Notes: generated by a model from the letters alone, not told the origin. Counted from the first letter of the stretch, positions 34,933-43,143 are shown. The stretch: DNA of 49,795 nucleotides from CBDUQN01 sp965369375 (GCA_965369375.1 CBDUQN010000014.1:1-49795); one strand, 5' to 3'. Numbers and translations are program-made.

Positions 34933-35229
34933 CTAACAGCAATCGGCATCGGTACTGCAATCGCAGGTCGGCTCCGTTCCACGGATCGCGCCGGTAATGA
35001 TCGCGCTCGCACACCCCACTCCCGAATCCACCGTCAGCGCTTCAGCGGAGCAGTTCATGGCGCAGGCTCCGCATTCCATGCACGCGTCCCGATCGATGAT
35101 TCGTGCTTTTTTACCGTTCAGGGCAAAAACGGCTTGCGGGCAGACCTCGATACACTTTCTGCACCCTGTACACTTCTGCTCGTCGAGCTCGAGTGTCGTA
35201 ACATTCCTGAGGTAACGTAAGCCGAACAT
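34933..35229 (-). CDS. hgcB: HgcB, ferredoxin-like partner of the mercury methylase
   Basis: The 98-residue protein carries two cluster-binding motifs, C20xxC23xxC26xxxC30P and C50xxC53xxC56xxxC60. It has the conserved lone cysteine in GVGC (Cys73) and the paired cysteines that end HgcB proteins (Cys97-Cys98). Family stretches such as VFALNGKKARIIDRDACMEC and AIRGTEPTCDC match HgcB, so this is not a general ferredoxin. HgcB is known to return electrons to the HgcA corrinoid, and its C-terminal cysteine pair is proposed to hand over Hg(II). The second motif ends CS rather than CP. The gene is 29 nt behind hgcA with GAGGA upstream of its ATG. Confidence 0.95.
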   Translation of the reverse strand: MFGLRYLRNVTTLELDEQKCTGCRKCIEVCPQAVFALNGKKARIIDRDACMECGACAMNCSAEALTVDSGVGCASAIITGAIRGTEPTCDCSTDADCC

Positions 35230-35258
35230 ATGTTAATCCTCGGTTAGTCCTCGCAACT

Positions 35259-36410
35259 TCAGATGAATCTCCCCGTCACCCAGATAATGATGCCGAGGGC
35301 GGCGGCCGCAATCTGAGCCGGGACGGCAAAGCGCATCTCGAGGCGAACGCCTGATAGCGAGGTATAGGTCGAGCATCCGGTGAAATTCATCGCGAGATAA
35401 CTCGATACAGCCGGCACGATCAATAGGTAACCGGCAGCTTCGGCCCAGTTATCGAATATGCCGCCACCGATCCATCCCCTTGCGACAAAAACGATCGCCG
35501 CCGCCAATCCCACCCAGGCGCCCTTGAGAGCAAATGCACGTCCGGGAATCCAGGGCAGCAGCGCCGGCGAGACGGCGACGCCGCAGAGGTACGCAATGAG
35601 GAGCATCATCACACCGCGGATCCCCACATCCTGTATCCGCTGCAAAGAGTAGCCGTCCGTACCGAGACCCGAGAGAAGGATTAAGCAAACGGCTGCGATG
35701 AGAAGATATTTCGCCGATTGCACCAACTCGCTGGGGATCAGAACGACCCTGTCCGGCAGTGCAAACCGCACTCGGCGCATCTCCAGTGTCGCTTTCATTC
35801 CTGCATTGAGAAATGCAGGGAGATCGTTCGAGCGTATCGGACCGTATGTCACGCGCCATCCGCTTCGTTCACGCACTTCGTGAGCGCTCACCCCGGTGGC
35901 GCTGAGCTGCGGCAACACGAGGTTTCGATGGGATACGATATCGGCAAGTCGAACCTCATCGGCTCTCTTGATAAGCTCATCCGTTCCAAAGGTGCCCTTA
36001 CCCGCGGAGCACCAGACATTGACTCCCTTGGTATCGAGCACGAGGACCCACGCATCTACGCAATCGAGCTGTGACCGCAGGCGGTCAAAGCTCATCTTGT
36101 AGTTCGCAGCGACCAGTACCGGCGATGTCGGATTGGGGTCGCCGACGGCATAGATTCCCGGGATGACTCGATAGTTGTTTCTCCCGATTGTCCAACGCAC
36201 ACGCCACGCCCCGAACGTGTCACGCGACGTCAGTTTCGATGTTACCTTTTGAACCGCTCCGGCCGGCGTATCGATGACTCCCTTCACCCAGTGAGGAGCA
36301 GTGGTTGGAACGGCATCGCTCGATCGAGCCACCTGCCCCCCTGCGCAGCAGCATGTGCTTTCCACCTTCGGCGGTTGACAGCAGGTTTGCTTATTCTGCG
36401 CTTCTTCCAT
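35259..36410 (-). CDS. hgcA: HgcA, corrinoid-dependent mercury methyltransferase
   Basis: The 383-residue protein has the signature loop GVNVWCSAGKGTFGTDEL, with Cys134 the predicted lower-axial cobalt ligand. Ser follows the Cys where Ala is usual. The soluble corrinoid-binding domain covers about 40-220 and relates to the CFeSP gamma subunit. Five hydrophobic helices from about 232 to the end make the membrane part (KYLLIAAVCLILLSGL, IRGVMMLLIAYLCGVAVS). The family segment MNFTGCSTYTSLSGV lies between the last two. HgcA transfers a methyl group from methyl-corrinoid to Hg(II). Unusually, the N-terminus is cysteine-rich: CC at 10-11 and CCC at 20-22. The start has only a weak TGGAAA upstream. 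It is cotranscribed with hgcB. Confidence 0.95.
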   Translation of the reverse strand: MEEAQNKQTCCQPPKVESTCCCAGGQVARSSDAVPTTAPHWVKGVIDTPAGAVQKVTSKLTSRDTFGAWRVRWTIGRNNYRVIPGIYAVGDPNPTSPVLVAANYKMSFDRLRSQLDCVDAWVLVLDTKGVNVWCSAGKGTFGTDELIKRADEVRLADIVSHRNLVLPQLSATGVSAHEVRERSGWRVTYGPIRSNDLPAFLNAGMKATLEMRRVRFALPDRVVLIPSELVQSAKYLLIAAVCLILLSGLGTDGYSLQRIQDVGIRGVMMLLIAYLCGVAVSPALLPWIPGRAFALKGAWVGLAAAIVFVARGWIGGGIFDNWAEAAGYLLIVPAVSSYLAMNFTGCSTYTSLSGVRLEMRFAVPAQIAAAALGIIIWVTGRFI

Positions 36411-36571
36411 TCGGTGTTTCCAGTTCTACATGAGAAAGAGCTTTTAAAATCCCATAACAAACATCAGCATCTTATGCATAGTATACATTATCCGGTGCAT
36501 CGAATTCCATATGACGGCCGATCATAATATATAATATATGGAAGGGTTTCGACTCCCATCGGTCATGGTTT
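36411..36571 (-). other. Spacer between dsrE2 and hgcA with possible promoter
   Basis: This 161-bp AT-rich spacer is the only sizeable gap between the sulfur/Hdr genes and hgcAB. On the minus strand TATACT (36480-36485) could act as a -10, but the best -35 (TGGAAT, 18 nt upstream) matches the consensus poorly. An alternating AT stretch sits at 36525-36538. No terminator was seen, so read-through from dsrE2 remains possible. Confidence 0.4.
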
Positions 36572-37072
36572 CTAGATAAACATCTGAATCTTTGACTCGG
36601 AGGCTTCCGCGATAAAAGTTGCAACGCCGCCGAGTTCGACGCCGTCGATAAAGTCTTCCTTGTTGATCTCCATGACGTTCATGCTCATCTCACAGGCAAT
36701 GAGCCTCACACCAAGTTCCTGGGCCTGCTTGAGAAGCGCGGGGAGCGGCATGACGTTTTGCGCCTTCATCATCTTCTTGAACATCCAGCGCCCGATCCCG
36801 CCGAAGTTGAATTTCGAGGGGCCGAGCCGGTCGATGCCGCCCCTGTTCATCACACCCAACATCTTTCCGAAGAATCCCTTGCCGGTAAGATTTCCTTTCT
36901 GAATGGCCTTGAGCCCCCAGAAGGTGAAGAACATAGTCACTTCCATATCGAATGCTGCGGCGCCGGTTGCGATAATGAACGCTCCCATCACCTTGTCCAT
37001 ATCCCCGCTGAGAACGATAAGACTGACTTTTTCGCGGGCGTTTGTCTCTTCCACGATCGTTTCCTCCTTCAT
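36572..37072 (-). CDS. DsrE2-like sulfur-carrier/peroxiredoxin-type protein
   Basis: The protein has 166 residues from ATG 37072; an ATG at 37117 is in frame but has no Shine-Dalgarno and its added residues (RPDRGTGTGPGIGN) come from a duplicated GC-rich segment. It belongs to the DsrE/F/H superfamily, subgroup DsrE2: KVSLIVLSGDMDKVMGAFI, AAFDMEVTMFFTFWGL, MLGVMNRGGIDRL and LGVRLIACEMSMNVMEI. The cysteine in IACEMSM is the expected persulfide-carrying residue. DsrE2 proteins accept sulfane sulfur from TusA or rhodanese in the cytoplasm or at the membrane. Its place between the Hdr genes and hgcA, with a tusA-like gene at the head of the same cluster, suggests a shared sulfur-transfer chain. 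Confidence 0.87.
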   Translation of the reverse strand: MKEETIVEETNAREKVSLIVLSGDMDKVMGAFIIATGAAAFDMEVTMFFTFWGLKAIQKGNLTGKGFFGKMLGVMNRGGIDRLGPSKFNFGGIGRWMFKKMMKAQNVMPLPALLKQAQELGVRLIACEMSMNVMEINKEDFIDGVELGGVATFIAEASESKIQMFI

Positions 37073-37082
37073 GTTTCCAATT

Positions 37083-37112
37083 CCCGGTCCGGTTCCAGTC
37101 CCCCGGTCCGGT
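37083..37112. repeat. 11-bp direct repeat upstream of dsrE2
   Basis: CCCGGTCCGGT occurs at 37083-37093 and 37102-37112. It lies in the short spacer between the qmoC-like stop and the likely dsrE2 start, another example of short duplication at a gene edge. Confidence 0.7.
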
Positions 37113-37142
37113 CGCATGCCGGGTTATCGAGAAGCGGATAAG

Positions 37143-38225
37143 TTATTTGACACCTGATAGCCACAATGCGATAGGCCTGTATGCCACATGAGCAAACTTG
37201 GTAAATGGAAAACTCACGAGCAGATCGAAAACCACCACGAGATGAACGGCAAATGCCACATAGGCGGCCATCGGGAGGTTAAAGGATTTGAACATATCCA
37301 TAACGAAACCGCTGAGCACGGCAAGAACTATCAGTAAGAGAAAGATCCAGTCCGAATGATGTGAATGCTTCGCCGACTCTTTCTTCTTAGTAACACGCAG
37401 GTAGATGTAGTAAATGGCGCCGGCAAGCGTCAGAATGCCTCCCGCCGAACCGAACAGAAAGGGGACCGTTCTGCTTATCGAGATGTACTCGTAGTCGACA
37501 CCCATCACGACCAAGGTCGCGATAAACATGAGCGCAAAACCCCAGACGAGCGCAAGGTGGGCGATATGCCGGTTTTTGTTCCCTTCGCATGTTCTGAATC
37601 TCTTCTGCAGAAATGCCTCCTTGGCGACGCCTATCGTCGCCCCGGCGAGCTTCTTCACGGCGAAGTTCTCTTTCGGCAAGCTCTTTTTCATGGCACGCGC
37701 CATGATGAAAATGTTGGTGAGAAAGGCAAGAGCGACAAAACCGCCGAGCGCGAGTCCCGCGTCATGGATATGCTCGAGTGACAGGAAGGAGAGATACTCG
37801 ACCTCCTCGAGATTCATATCGCGATTGTAGAGAAACAGAATGCCGGCAGCCACGAGAACGCTCAAGAAAACCCACGCGATGCCGGAAGTGAATGCCGAGT
37901 AGAAGATATCCGAAACCTTGCCGATTGAATACTTTCTGATCGTGAAACGCCGCAGCGCCATCATGAGACCGCCGGGATCGGCTTCCCGCGGGCAGGTCTC
38001 ACTGCACTCGCCGCAGTAGTAGCAGAGCCACGGCTCCGCAGCCGAGAGAATCTTGCCTTCGAGACCGAGCATCGAGTACCTGATCATCTTGCGGGGAAAT
38101 GATATCTCACCCTCGCTGAGCGGACACATGGCACTACAGTTTCCGCAGCTATAGCATGCCTGTAGATCGAAACCGCCGAGCTTTTTTATTTCATCAACCA
38201 GATGCAGGTTCACTCGCTCCATCAC
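37143..38225 (-). CDS. QmoC/HdrCE-like membrane subunit (4Fe-4S domain plus cytochrome b-type domain)
   Basis: The 360-residue protein begins with an HdrC-type ferredoxin domain holding two cluster motifs: C24xxC27xxC30xxxC34P and C68xxC71xxC74xxxC78P. About six hydrophobic helices follow (DIFYSAFTSGIAWVFLSVLV, IAHLALVWGFALMFIATLVV, FVMDMFKSFNLPMAAYVAFA), with histidines placed as in NarI/HdrE-type b-haem proteins. The fusion of HdrC and HdrE parts is the QmoC layout. It would link the cytosolic Hdr flavoproteins to the quinone pool. The first codons overlap the small winged-helix gene by 4 nt, and translation may start at either of two adjacent ATGs. No aprAB or dsrAB is in the window, so a sulfate-reduction role is not supported here. 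Confidence 0.9.
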   Translation of the reverse strand: MMERVNLHLVDEIKKLGGFDLQACYSCGNCSAMCPLSEGEISFPRKMIRYSMLGLEGKILSAAEPWLCYYCGECSETCPREADPGGLMMALRRFTIRKYSIGKVSDIFYSAFTSGIAWVFLSVLVAAGILFLYNRDMNLEEVEYLSFLSLEHIHDAGLALGGFVALAFLTNIFIMARAMKKSLPKENFAVKKLAGATIGVAKEAFLQKRFRTCEGNKNRHIAHLALVWGFALMFIATLVVMGVDYEYISISRTVPFLFGSAGGILTLAGAIYYIYLRVTKKKESAKHSHHSDWIFLLLIVLAVLSGFVMDMFKSFNLPMAAYVAFAVHLVVVFDLLVSFPFTKFAHVAYRPIALWLSGVK

Positions 38226-38500
38226 TCATCCCTTTCGGCCAGTGCATACCGGTAGTACCCATCCTCCGTCACCTCTTCTGTCGGCGAGATGTAGCCGTAC
38301 CTGACATACCCCATCATCCACCACATCGCCTCGTGAAGCGGGATACCGAGTGACTCGGCAACCTCGGGAACGGTCTTCGGTCCATTCTCGAGGCTATCGA
38401 GTATCTTCCGCTTCATCCCCGGTTCTTTTCTGGAAACCACAGTCCGATAGCCGGCTATCGCTGCGCTTTCAGGAAAACGATCGCCCTTGCTGTTAACCAC
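38222..38500 (-). CDS. Small winged-helix protein of the Hdr cluster
   Basis: The 92-residue protein has a helix-turn-helix-like region (ILDSLENGPKTVPEVAESLG, then IPLHEAMWWMMGYVRYGYI) and a wing (DGYYRYALAE). Its length and fold suggest DNA binding or a structural subunit. It overlaps the upstream hdrA by 8 nt and the downstream qmoC-like gene by 4 nt. Such tight packing inside an enzyme operon suggests it may work with the complex rather than as an ordinary regulator. No binding site can be assigned. Confidence 0.72.
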   Translation of the reverse strand: MVNSKGDRFPESAAIAGYRTVVSRKEPGMKRKILDSLENGPKTVPEVAESLGIPLHEAMWWMMGYVRYGYISPTEEVTEDGYYRYALAERDE

Positions 38501-40301
38501 TGGCGGCCTCCTCGGCGAATGCGTCGATCATCGACATTATCTGATCATCCGTATAACCCTTGAGCTGTGTCGCATCGTACGGGCAAACAGGCACGCATGC
38601 GCCACAACCTTTACAGAGCACCTCGCGAACCGTTGCAACCTCTTTGCCGTCGCTGCTGATCTTCTCGATTGTGGGGTAGGGACACGCTTTCTCGCATTCC
38701 CCGCACCACGTGCAGAGCTCCTCTTTGACATAGGCGACGAACGGCTGTAGATCGACGTATCCTTTAACAAGCAGCGATGCCGCTTTGGATACGGCCGAGA
38801 GGGATGACGCGATACTCTCGGAGGCATTCTTCGGTCCCTGGCAGCAGCCGCCGATATAGACACCATCTATCACCGTCTCGACGGGCCGAAGCTTCGGATG
38901 GATCTCGTTGTAGAACCTGTCCGACCCGATCGGAAGGCGCAGAATGCCGGTCAGTTCGTCATTTTCCGCAGGAACCATTCCCGTTACGAGAACGACGAGA
39001 TCAACCGGTATCTCTATTTCCTCTCCCGCGGTGAGGAGATCTTTCACCTGAACGAACATATTTCCATTTTCCGAACGCACCTGCGGGGGCTCACTCTCGC
39101 TGAATCGAACGAAGGTGGATCCAGCCTTCGAGGCCTCTTCGTAGAGAAGCTCGAACTTTCCATACGTCCTCATGTCACGGTACAAATGAAACGTTCGGAT
39201 GCCTGCAAATTTTTCGAGGGCCACGAGAGACGTATGGACGGCCGCATTGCAGCAGTATCGCGAACAGTACAGGTTCGCATTCTCCCTCTCCTTGCTCTCC
39301 CTGCTCCCCACGCAATAGATGAAAGCAATCGATCGCACCGCTCTGCCATTGTGATCGAGCGCGCCGTTCGCGTGCTCGATCATCCGCTCGAATTCCGGCA
39401 GCGTGACTACCCCCTGCTCCCCGTACCCGTATTCACCCCCAGCGGGTTGATACGGCTCGAATCCGGTTGCCGTTATAATAGCGCCGACATTGAGCGTGAT
39501 CTCTCCTTCCTTTTGGCCGAGATCGATCGAATCGGGGCCGGCGTCGATCGCCGTTTCAGAATCGTTCTTATCGCTCGTGACATTTTTCGGGCTCACTCTG
39601 ACAGTCACATTGAAATTCCCTATGTACCCTTCCTTGTATGCGAGTTCGGCGCCGGCAAAGAGTGTGATATTCGGTCTTCGAGCAACTTCCGCTGAAAGCT
39701 CGGCTATTACCTCCGAGCCTTTTTCCCCGGAGGGATACATCGTCCCGAGCCGGGCGATATGCCCGCCGACAGATTGAGCTCTCTCTATCAGAAACACCTC
39801 GACACCGAGGTTCGACATTTCGATTGCAGCTCTGAACCCCGCGATTCCTGCGCCGATCACGAGCACCTTCTTGACCGAGGTGACCCGAATCGGCTCGAGG
39901 GGTTCGGCGAGTTTCGCCTTCTCGATACCGCCCTTGATGAGCCCCGTCGCTTTTACGGTTGCCGATGCCTTATCATCGGAATGAGGCCATGAGCACTGTT
40001 CCCTGATGTTGACCTGCACGTACTGAAAGGGATTGAGACCCGCCCTCTCGGCCACCCCCCTGAAGGTGTTGAGGTGAAGCTTCGGGGAACAGGACGCCAC
40101 GACCATGCCGTCGAGGTTGTTCTCCTTTATATCTTTGATAATCTCCTGCTGCGATGCGTCCGAGCAGGTGAACATCGAGGTCTTGGCGACCGTCACGCCG
40201 AGTTCTTTCTCGACAGATTTCTTGACCGTCTCGACATCGACGTAATCGGAGATGTTGCCGCCGCAGTGGCAGATGTATACGCCTACTTTTCGCTCACTCA
40301 T
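38493..40301 (-). CDS. hdrA: HdrA-like flavoprotein
   Basis: The 602-residue HdrA-family protein has an N-terminal domain with CHCGGNI (Cys11, Cys13), FTCSD (Cys46) and SCSPKLH (Cys71). The FAD-binding core starts at VLVIGAGIAGFRAAIEM and carries SVGGHIARL. Two C-terminal ferredoxin motifs read CTWCGECEKACPYP and CKGCGACVPVCPYD. In HdrA proteins FAD splits or merges electron pairs between high- and low-potential partners. The segment where the other HdrA of this cluster has FPTLDCASC reads MYPSGEKGSEV here, so that extra cluster site is absent. The two HdrA proteins are therefore not equivalent, as with QmoA and QmoB. It overlaps both neighbours by 8 nt. Confidence 0.9.
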   Translation of the reverse strand: MSERKVGVYICHCGGNISDYVDVETVKKSVEKELGVTVAKTSMFTCSDASQQEIIKDIKENNLDGMVVASCSPKLHLNTFRGVAERAGLNPFQYVQVNIREQCSWPHSDDKASATVKATGLIKGGIEKAKLAEPLEPIRVTSVKKVLVIGAGIAGFRAAIEMSNLGVEVFLIERAQSVGGHIARLGTMYPSGEKGSEVIAELSAEVARRPNITLFAGAELAYKEGYIGNFNVTVRVSPKNVTSDKNDSETAIDAGPDSIDLGQKEGEITLNVGAIITATGFEPYQPAGGEYGYGEQGVVTLPEFERMIEHANGALDHNGRAVRSIAFIYCVGSRESKERENANLYCSRYCCNAAVHTSLVALEKFAGIRTFHLYRDMRTYGKFELLYEEASKAGSTFVRFSESEPPQVRSENGNMFVQVKDLLTAGEEIEIPVDLVVLVTGMVPAENDELTGILRLPIGSDRFYNEIHPKLRPVETVIDGVYIGGCCQGPKNASESIASSLSAVSKAASLLVKGYVDLQPFVAYVKEELCTWCGECEKACPYPTIEKISSDGKEVATVREVLCKGCGACVPVCPYDATQLKGYTDDQIMSMIDAFAEEAASG

Positions 40302-43014
40302 TCTTCTTTGCCTTTTGTCGTTCTATATGCGAAGCCGCCTGGGCGGCCGCCGCTCCCGCGTGCACGATGGAATCGGGAATATCCATGGGCCCCGTCGCCG
40401 CTCCCGCCGCGAATACGCCCTCGATACTCGTCTTCGTTGGATTGATGTGCTCCTGCGTTTCTCGAACGAAGAACATATCGTCGGCCTCGAGATTCTCGTC
40501 CTCGAAGAACCGCATAAAATCGGGGTTCGGGACAACGCCGACGGAGAGAACCACCAGATCGTGCTCCGCCTCGCGGATAGTCCCGCCGTTGTCAATGTCT
40601 TCATAGCGAAGGAGAAGATTGCCGTTCTCCCCCTCCTCCACCTTCGCCACCTTCCCCTTAACGAACTGAACACCCATCCCCTTCGTCTGTTCGTAGAACT
40701 CGTCGTACCCCTTGCCGAAGGCCCGGATGTCTATGTAATAGATCGTGACATCTGCGATCGGAAGCGCGCCGAGGATGAGCTGCGCCTGCTTTATCGAATA
40801 CATGCAGCAGATCCGCGAACAGATCGGATTGTTCATCGTGTGATCGCGCGAACCGGCACAGAGAACATAAGCGATATTATCCGGCACCTTCCCGTCGAGG
40901 GGGCGCAGCACGTTGTTGTAGGGTCTCGTGGGAGCGATGAGCCGGTCCATCTGCATCGCGGTGATCACGTTCTTGAGTTTCCCGTACCCGTATCGCCCCT
41001 GAAGTTCGGCGGGAAAGAGCTTGAAGCCGGTTGAAACAACTACAGAGCCGACCTCGAACTCCTCATCGACCGGTTTCATATCGAAGTCGATTGCGTCCGC
41101 AGGACAGGCGATAGCGCACTGATGACATTCGCTGCAGATGCCGCAGTTGAGACAGTTTTCCGCGCTCGAAAGCGCCTCCTCCTCGGTGAGGGCCAGCTGG
41201 ACCTCTTCGAAATGATCAATCCGCTTCTCCGCCTCGAGCTCCTTCTTCTCCACATCGAGCGGAAGAGCGGGAAAATCGTTGTATCGTGAAAGAACATGAT
41301 CCTTGTCCACCACGGGCGTTCTCTCTTCGAACGGCTTGTCATCGAGCTTCTCGCCGCGCAGATAGCGGTCTACGTAGAATGCCGCGCGTTTTCCCTGAGC
41401 GCTCGCTTCGACGATCATCGACGGGCCGCTTACCGCCTCGCCGCCGGCGAACACGCCTTCGAGACTCGTCGCGAGTGTCCTTTCATCCGCCTTGATCGTT
41501 TTGTTGGCATTAAGCTCGATCCCCTCCGCTTCAAACATCTTCGTCGCCGATTCCTGCCCGATTGCAATAAATACAAAATCAGTCGGTAGAATCTTTTCCG
41601 TTCCATCGCCAAAGGCGGGAGAAAAGTTACCCTCCTCATCGAACACCCGCGTGCATTGAATCGTCTCTACGCCCGTCACCCGTCCTTCGCGGTCGACGAC
41701 CTTCACCGGACCGAGCGCATTGTGAATCGAAATGCCTTCATTTACCGCATCGCTGATCTCTTCCTCAGAAGCGGGCATCTCGTGTCGCTTCTCGAGGCAC
41801 ATCATATGAACATCCGACGCGCCGAGCCTGACCGCCGTGCGTGCAACGTCTATCGCGACATTTCCTCCCCCAATTACCATGACGTTCTTTCCGCTGAGAT
41901 CCAGCTTCTCGCCCCTGTTGACGCCGTCGAGAAATTCGATCCCGCTCATCACGTCATCATGATCCACATTTTCCATGCGCAGCAGTTTGGGGATCGGAGC
42001 TCCGACCGAGATAAATACGGCATCGAAATCTTCCGCCATCAGTTTTCGGATGGAATCTACCTTTGTGCCCGTTCTGATCTCGACACCGAGAACGGTGACG
42101 TTTCGTATGTCCCTGTCGACGACCTCCCTCGGGAGCCGATACCTCGGTATGCTCGCCCTGAGCATCCCCCCCGGCTGCGTATCGGCTTCGAAAATCACGA
42201 CCCGGTAACCTTTCTGCGCGAGAAAATATCCGGCGGTGAGCCCCGAGGGACCCGAACCGACAATGGCGACCCGCTTATCGACCACTTCCTGAGGCGGCCC
42301 GTACTCGGGCTCCGGGTGCCGCTCGTAGTAGTAATCCGCGATAAATCTCTTTAGGAGCTTTATGTGCGGTCCTCCACCGATCTCTTTTCTCGTGCATTCC
42401 TCCTCGCAGGGCGCGTAACAGGCTCTCCCGAGGCTCGCTACAAGCGGGGTTTCCTTGAGCACGAGCTTGAACGCCTTTTCGTACTCCCCCTGTCTGATCA
42501 GCGAGATGTACCCGTGCGCCTTGATATTCGCGGGGCACGAGAAGGTGCAGGGAGAGGTGCCGAGCCGTTCGATAACGGATTTTTTCGGGACGGCCTGTGG
42601 AAAGGCTATATGCGCGGCACGGCGGGAGACGAGATCGAAGTTATACTGATCGGGAACGGTGACCGTGCACACCTTCTCGCAATCCTGGCACCCGGTGCAC
42701 TTCACGTGATCTACGTACGTCGGTTTCTTTGTAACCGTCACCTTGAATGTGCCGTTGCCGTTCTTGCGTATGCCTTTTACCTCGCTGTAGATACTGAGAT
42801 CGATATTCGGATGGTTGGCGGTGCCGGCCATCTTGGGCGTGGAAATACAGCTCGCGCAGTCGAGGGTCGGAAACACCTTGCTCAGCAGGATCATTTTCCC
42901 CCCGATGCTCGGTTCCTTCTCGACAAGGAGCACGCGATACCCCATATCACCGAGACTGATCGCCGATTCCATGCCGGCGATGCCGCCGCCTATCACGAGT
43001 GCATCATAATCCAT
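40294..43014 (-). CDS. HdrA-like flavoprotein with internal GltD/NfnL-type NAD(P)H module
   Basis: The 906-residue chimera starts as HdrA: ALVIGGGIAGMESAISL, PSIGGKM and the cluster-binding FPTLDCASC. A ferredoxin motif CTGCQDCEKVC follows at about 110. From about residue 150 to 580 it is a glutamate synthase small-subunit/NfnL-like domain: CTFSCPANIKAHGYISLI, CYAPCEEECTR, AIVGSGPSGLTAGYFLAQKG for FAD, VMVIGGGNVAIDVARTAVRL for NAD(P)H, and FAGGEAVSGPS. Another motif with CLNCGICSECHQCAIACP comes at about 635, and the HdrA C-terminal half finishes the chain (CSRICCMYSIKQAQ). The inserted module supplies a pyridine-nucleotide site. AAAGAGG upstream of the ATG lies in the first copy of a 41-bp repeat. 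It overlaps the next hdrA by 8 nt. Confidence 0.9.
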   Translation of the reverse strand: MDYDALVIGGGIAGMESAISLGDMGYRVLLVEKEPSIGGKMILLSKVFPTLDCASCISTPKMAGTANHPNIDLSIYSEVKGIRKNGNGTFKVTVTKKPTYVDHVKCTGCQDCEKVCTVTVPDQYNFDLVSRRAAHIAFPQAVPKKSVIERLGTSPCTFSCPANIKAHGYISLIRQGEYEKAFKLVLKETPLVASLGRACYAPCEEECTRKEIGGGPHIKLLKRFIADYYYERHPEPEYGPPQEVVDKRVAIVGSGPSGLTAGYFLAQKGYRVVIFEADTQPGGMLRASIPRYRLPREVVDRDIRNVTVLGVEIRTGTKVDSIRKLMAEDFDAVFISVGAPIPKLLRMENVDHDDVMSGIEFLDGVNRGEKLDLSGKNVMVIGGGNVAIDVARTAVRLGASDVHMMCLEKRHEMPASEEEISDAVNEGISIHNALGPVKVVDREGRVTGVETIQCTRVFDEEGNFSPAFGDGTEKILPTDFVFIAIGQESATKMFEAEGIELNANKTIKADERTLATSLEGVFAGGEAVSGPSMIVEASAQGKRAAFYVDRYLRGEKLDDKPFEERTPVVDKDHVLSRYNDFPALPLDVEKKELEAEKRIDHFEEVQLALTEEEALSSAENCLNCGICSECHQCAIACPADAIDFDMKPVDEEFEVGSVVVSTGFKLFPAELQGRYGYGKLKNVITAMQMDRLIAPTRPYNNVLRPLDGKVPDNIAYVLCAGSRDHTMNNPICSRICCMYSIKQAQLILGALPIADVTIYYIDIRAFGKGYDEFYEQTKGMGVQFVKGKVAKVEEGENGNLLLRYEDIDNGGTIREAEHDLVVLSVGVVPNPDFMRFFEDENLEADDMFFVRETQEHINPTKTSIEGVFAAGAATGPMDIPDSIVHAGAAAAQAASHIERQKAKKNE

Positions 43015-43020
43015 GGCGAT

Positions 43021-43143
43021 CCTCTTTGAAACGGCTCGGCCTCATTGAACCTATGATCCTTCCTATTTGAAACAGCTCGGCCTCATTGAACCTATGATCC
43101 TTCCTCTTTGAAACGGCTCGGCCTTATTGAACCTATGATCCTT
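43021..43143. repeat. 41-bp tandem repeat, three copies, carrying a stop codon and a ribosome binding site
   Basis: Copies at 43021-43061, 43062-43102 and 43103-43143 differ by only a few bases. On the minus strand each contains GGATCATAGG and AAAGAGG or AAATAGG. The third copy includes the stop codon of the mvhD-like gene (43133). The first supplies the Shine-Dalgarno of the hdrA-GltD gene (ATG at 43014). The intercistronic segment has therefore been triplicated as a unit. Confidence 0.92.

Noticed and set aside
37143..43014. Interpretation as the Qmo complex of a sulfate reducer
   Set aside because: No aprAB, sat or dsrAB is in the window, and the NAD(P)H module inside one HdrA and the MvhD-like subunit are not part of the standard Qmo set.
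43021..43143. Possible CRISPR array
   Set aside because: The three 41-bp copies are directly adjacent with no unique spacers.
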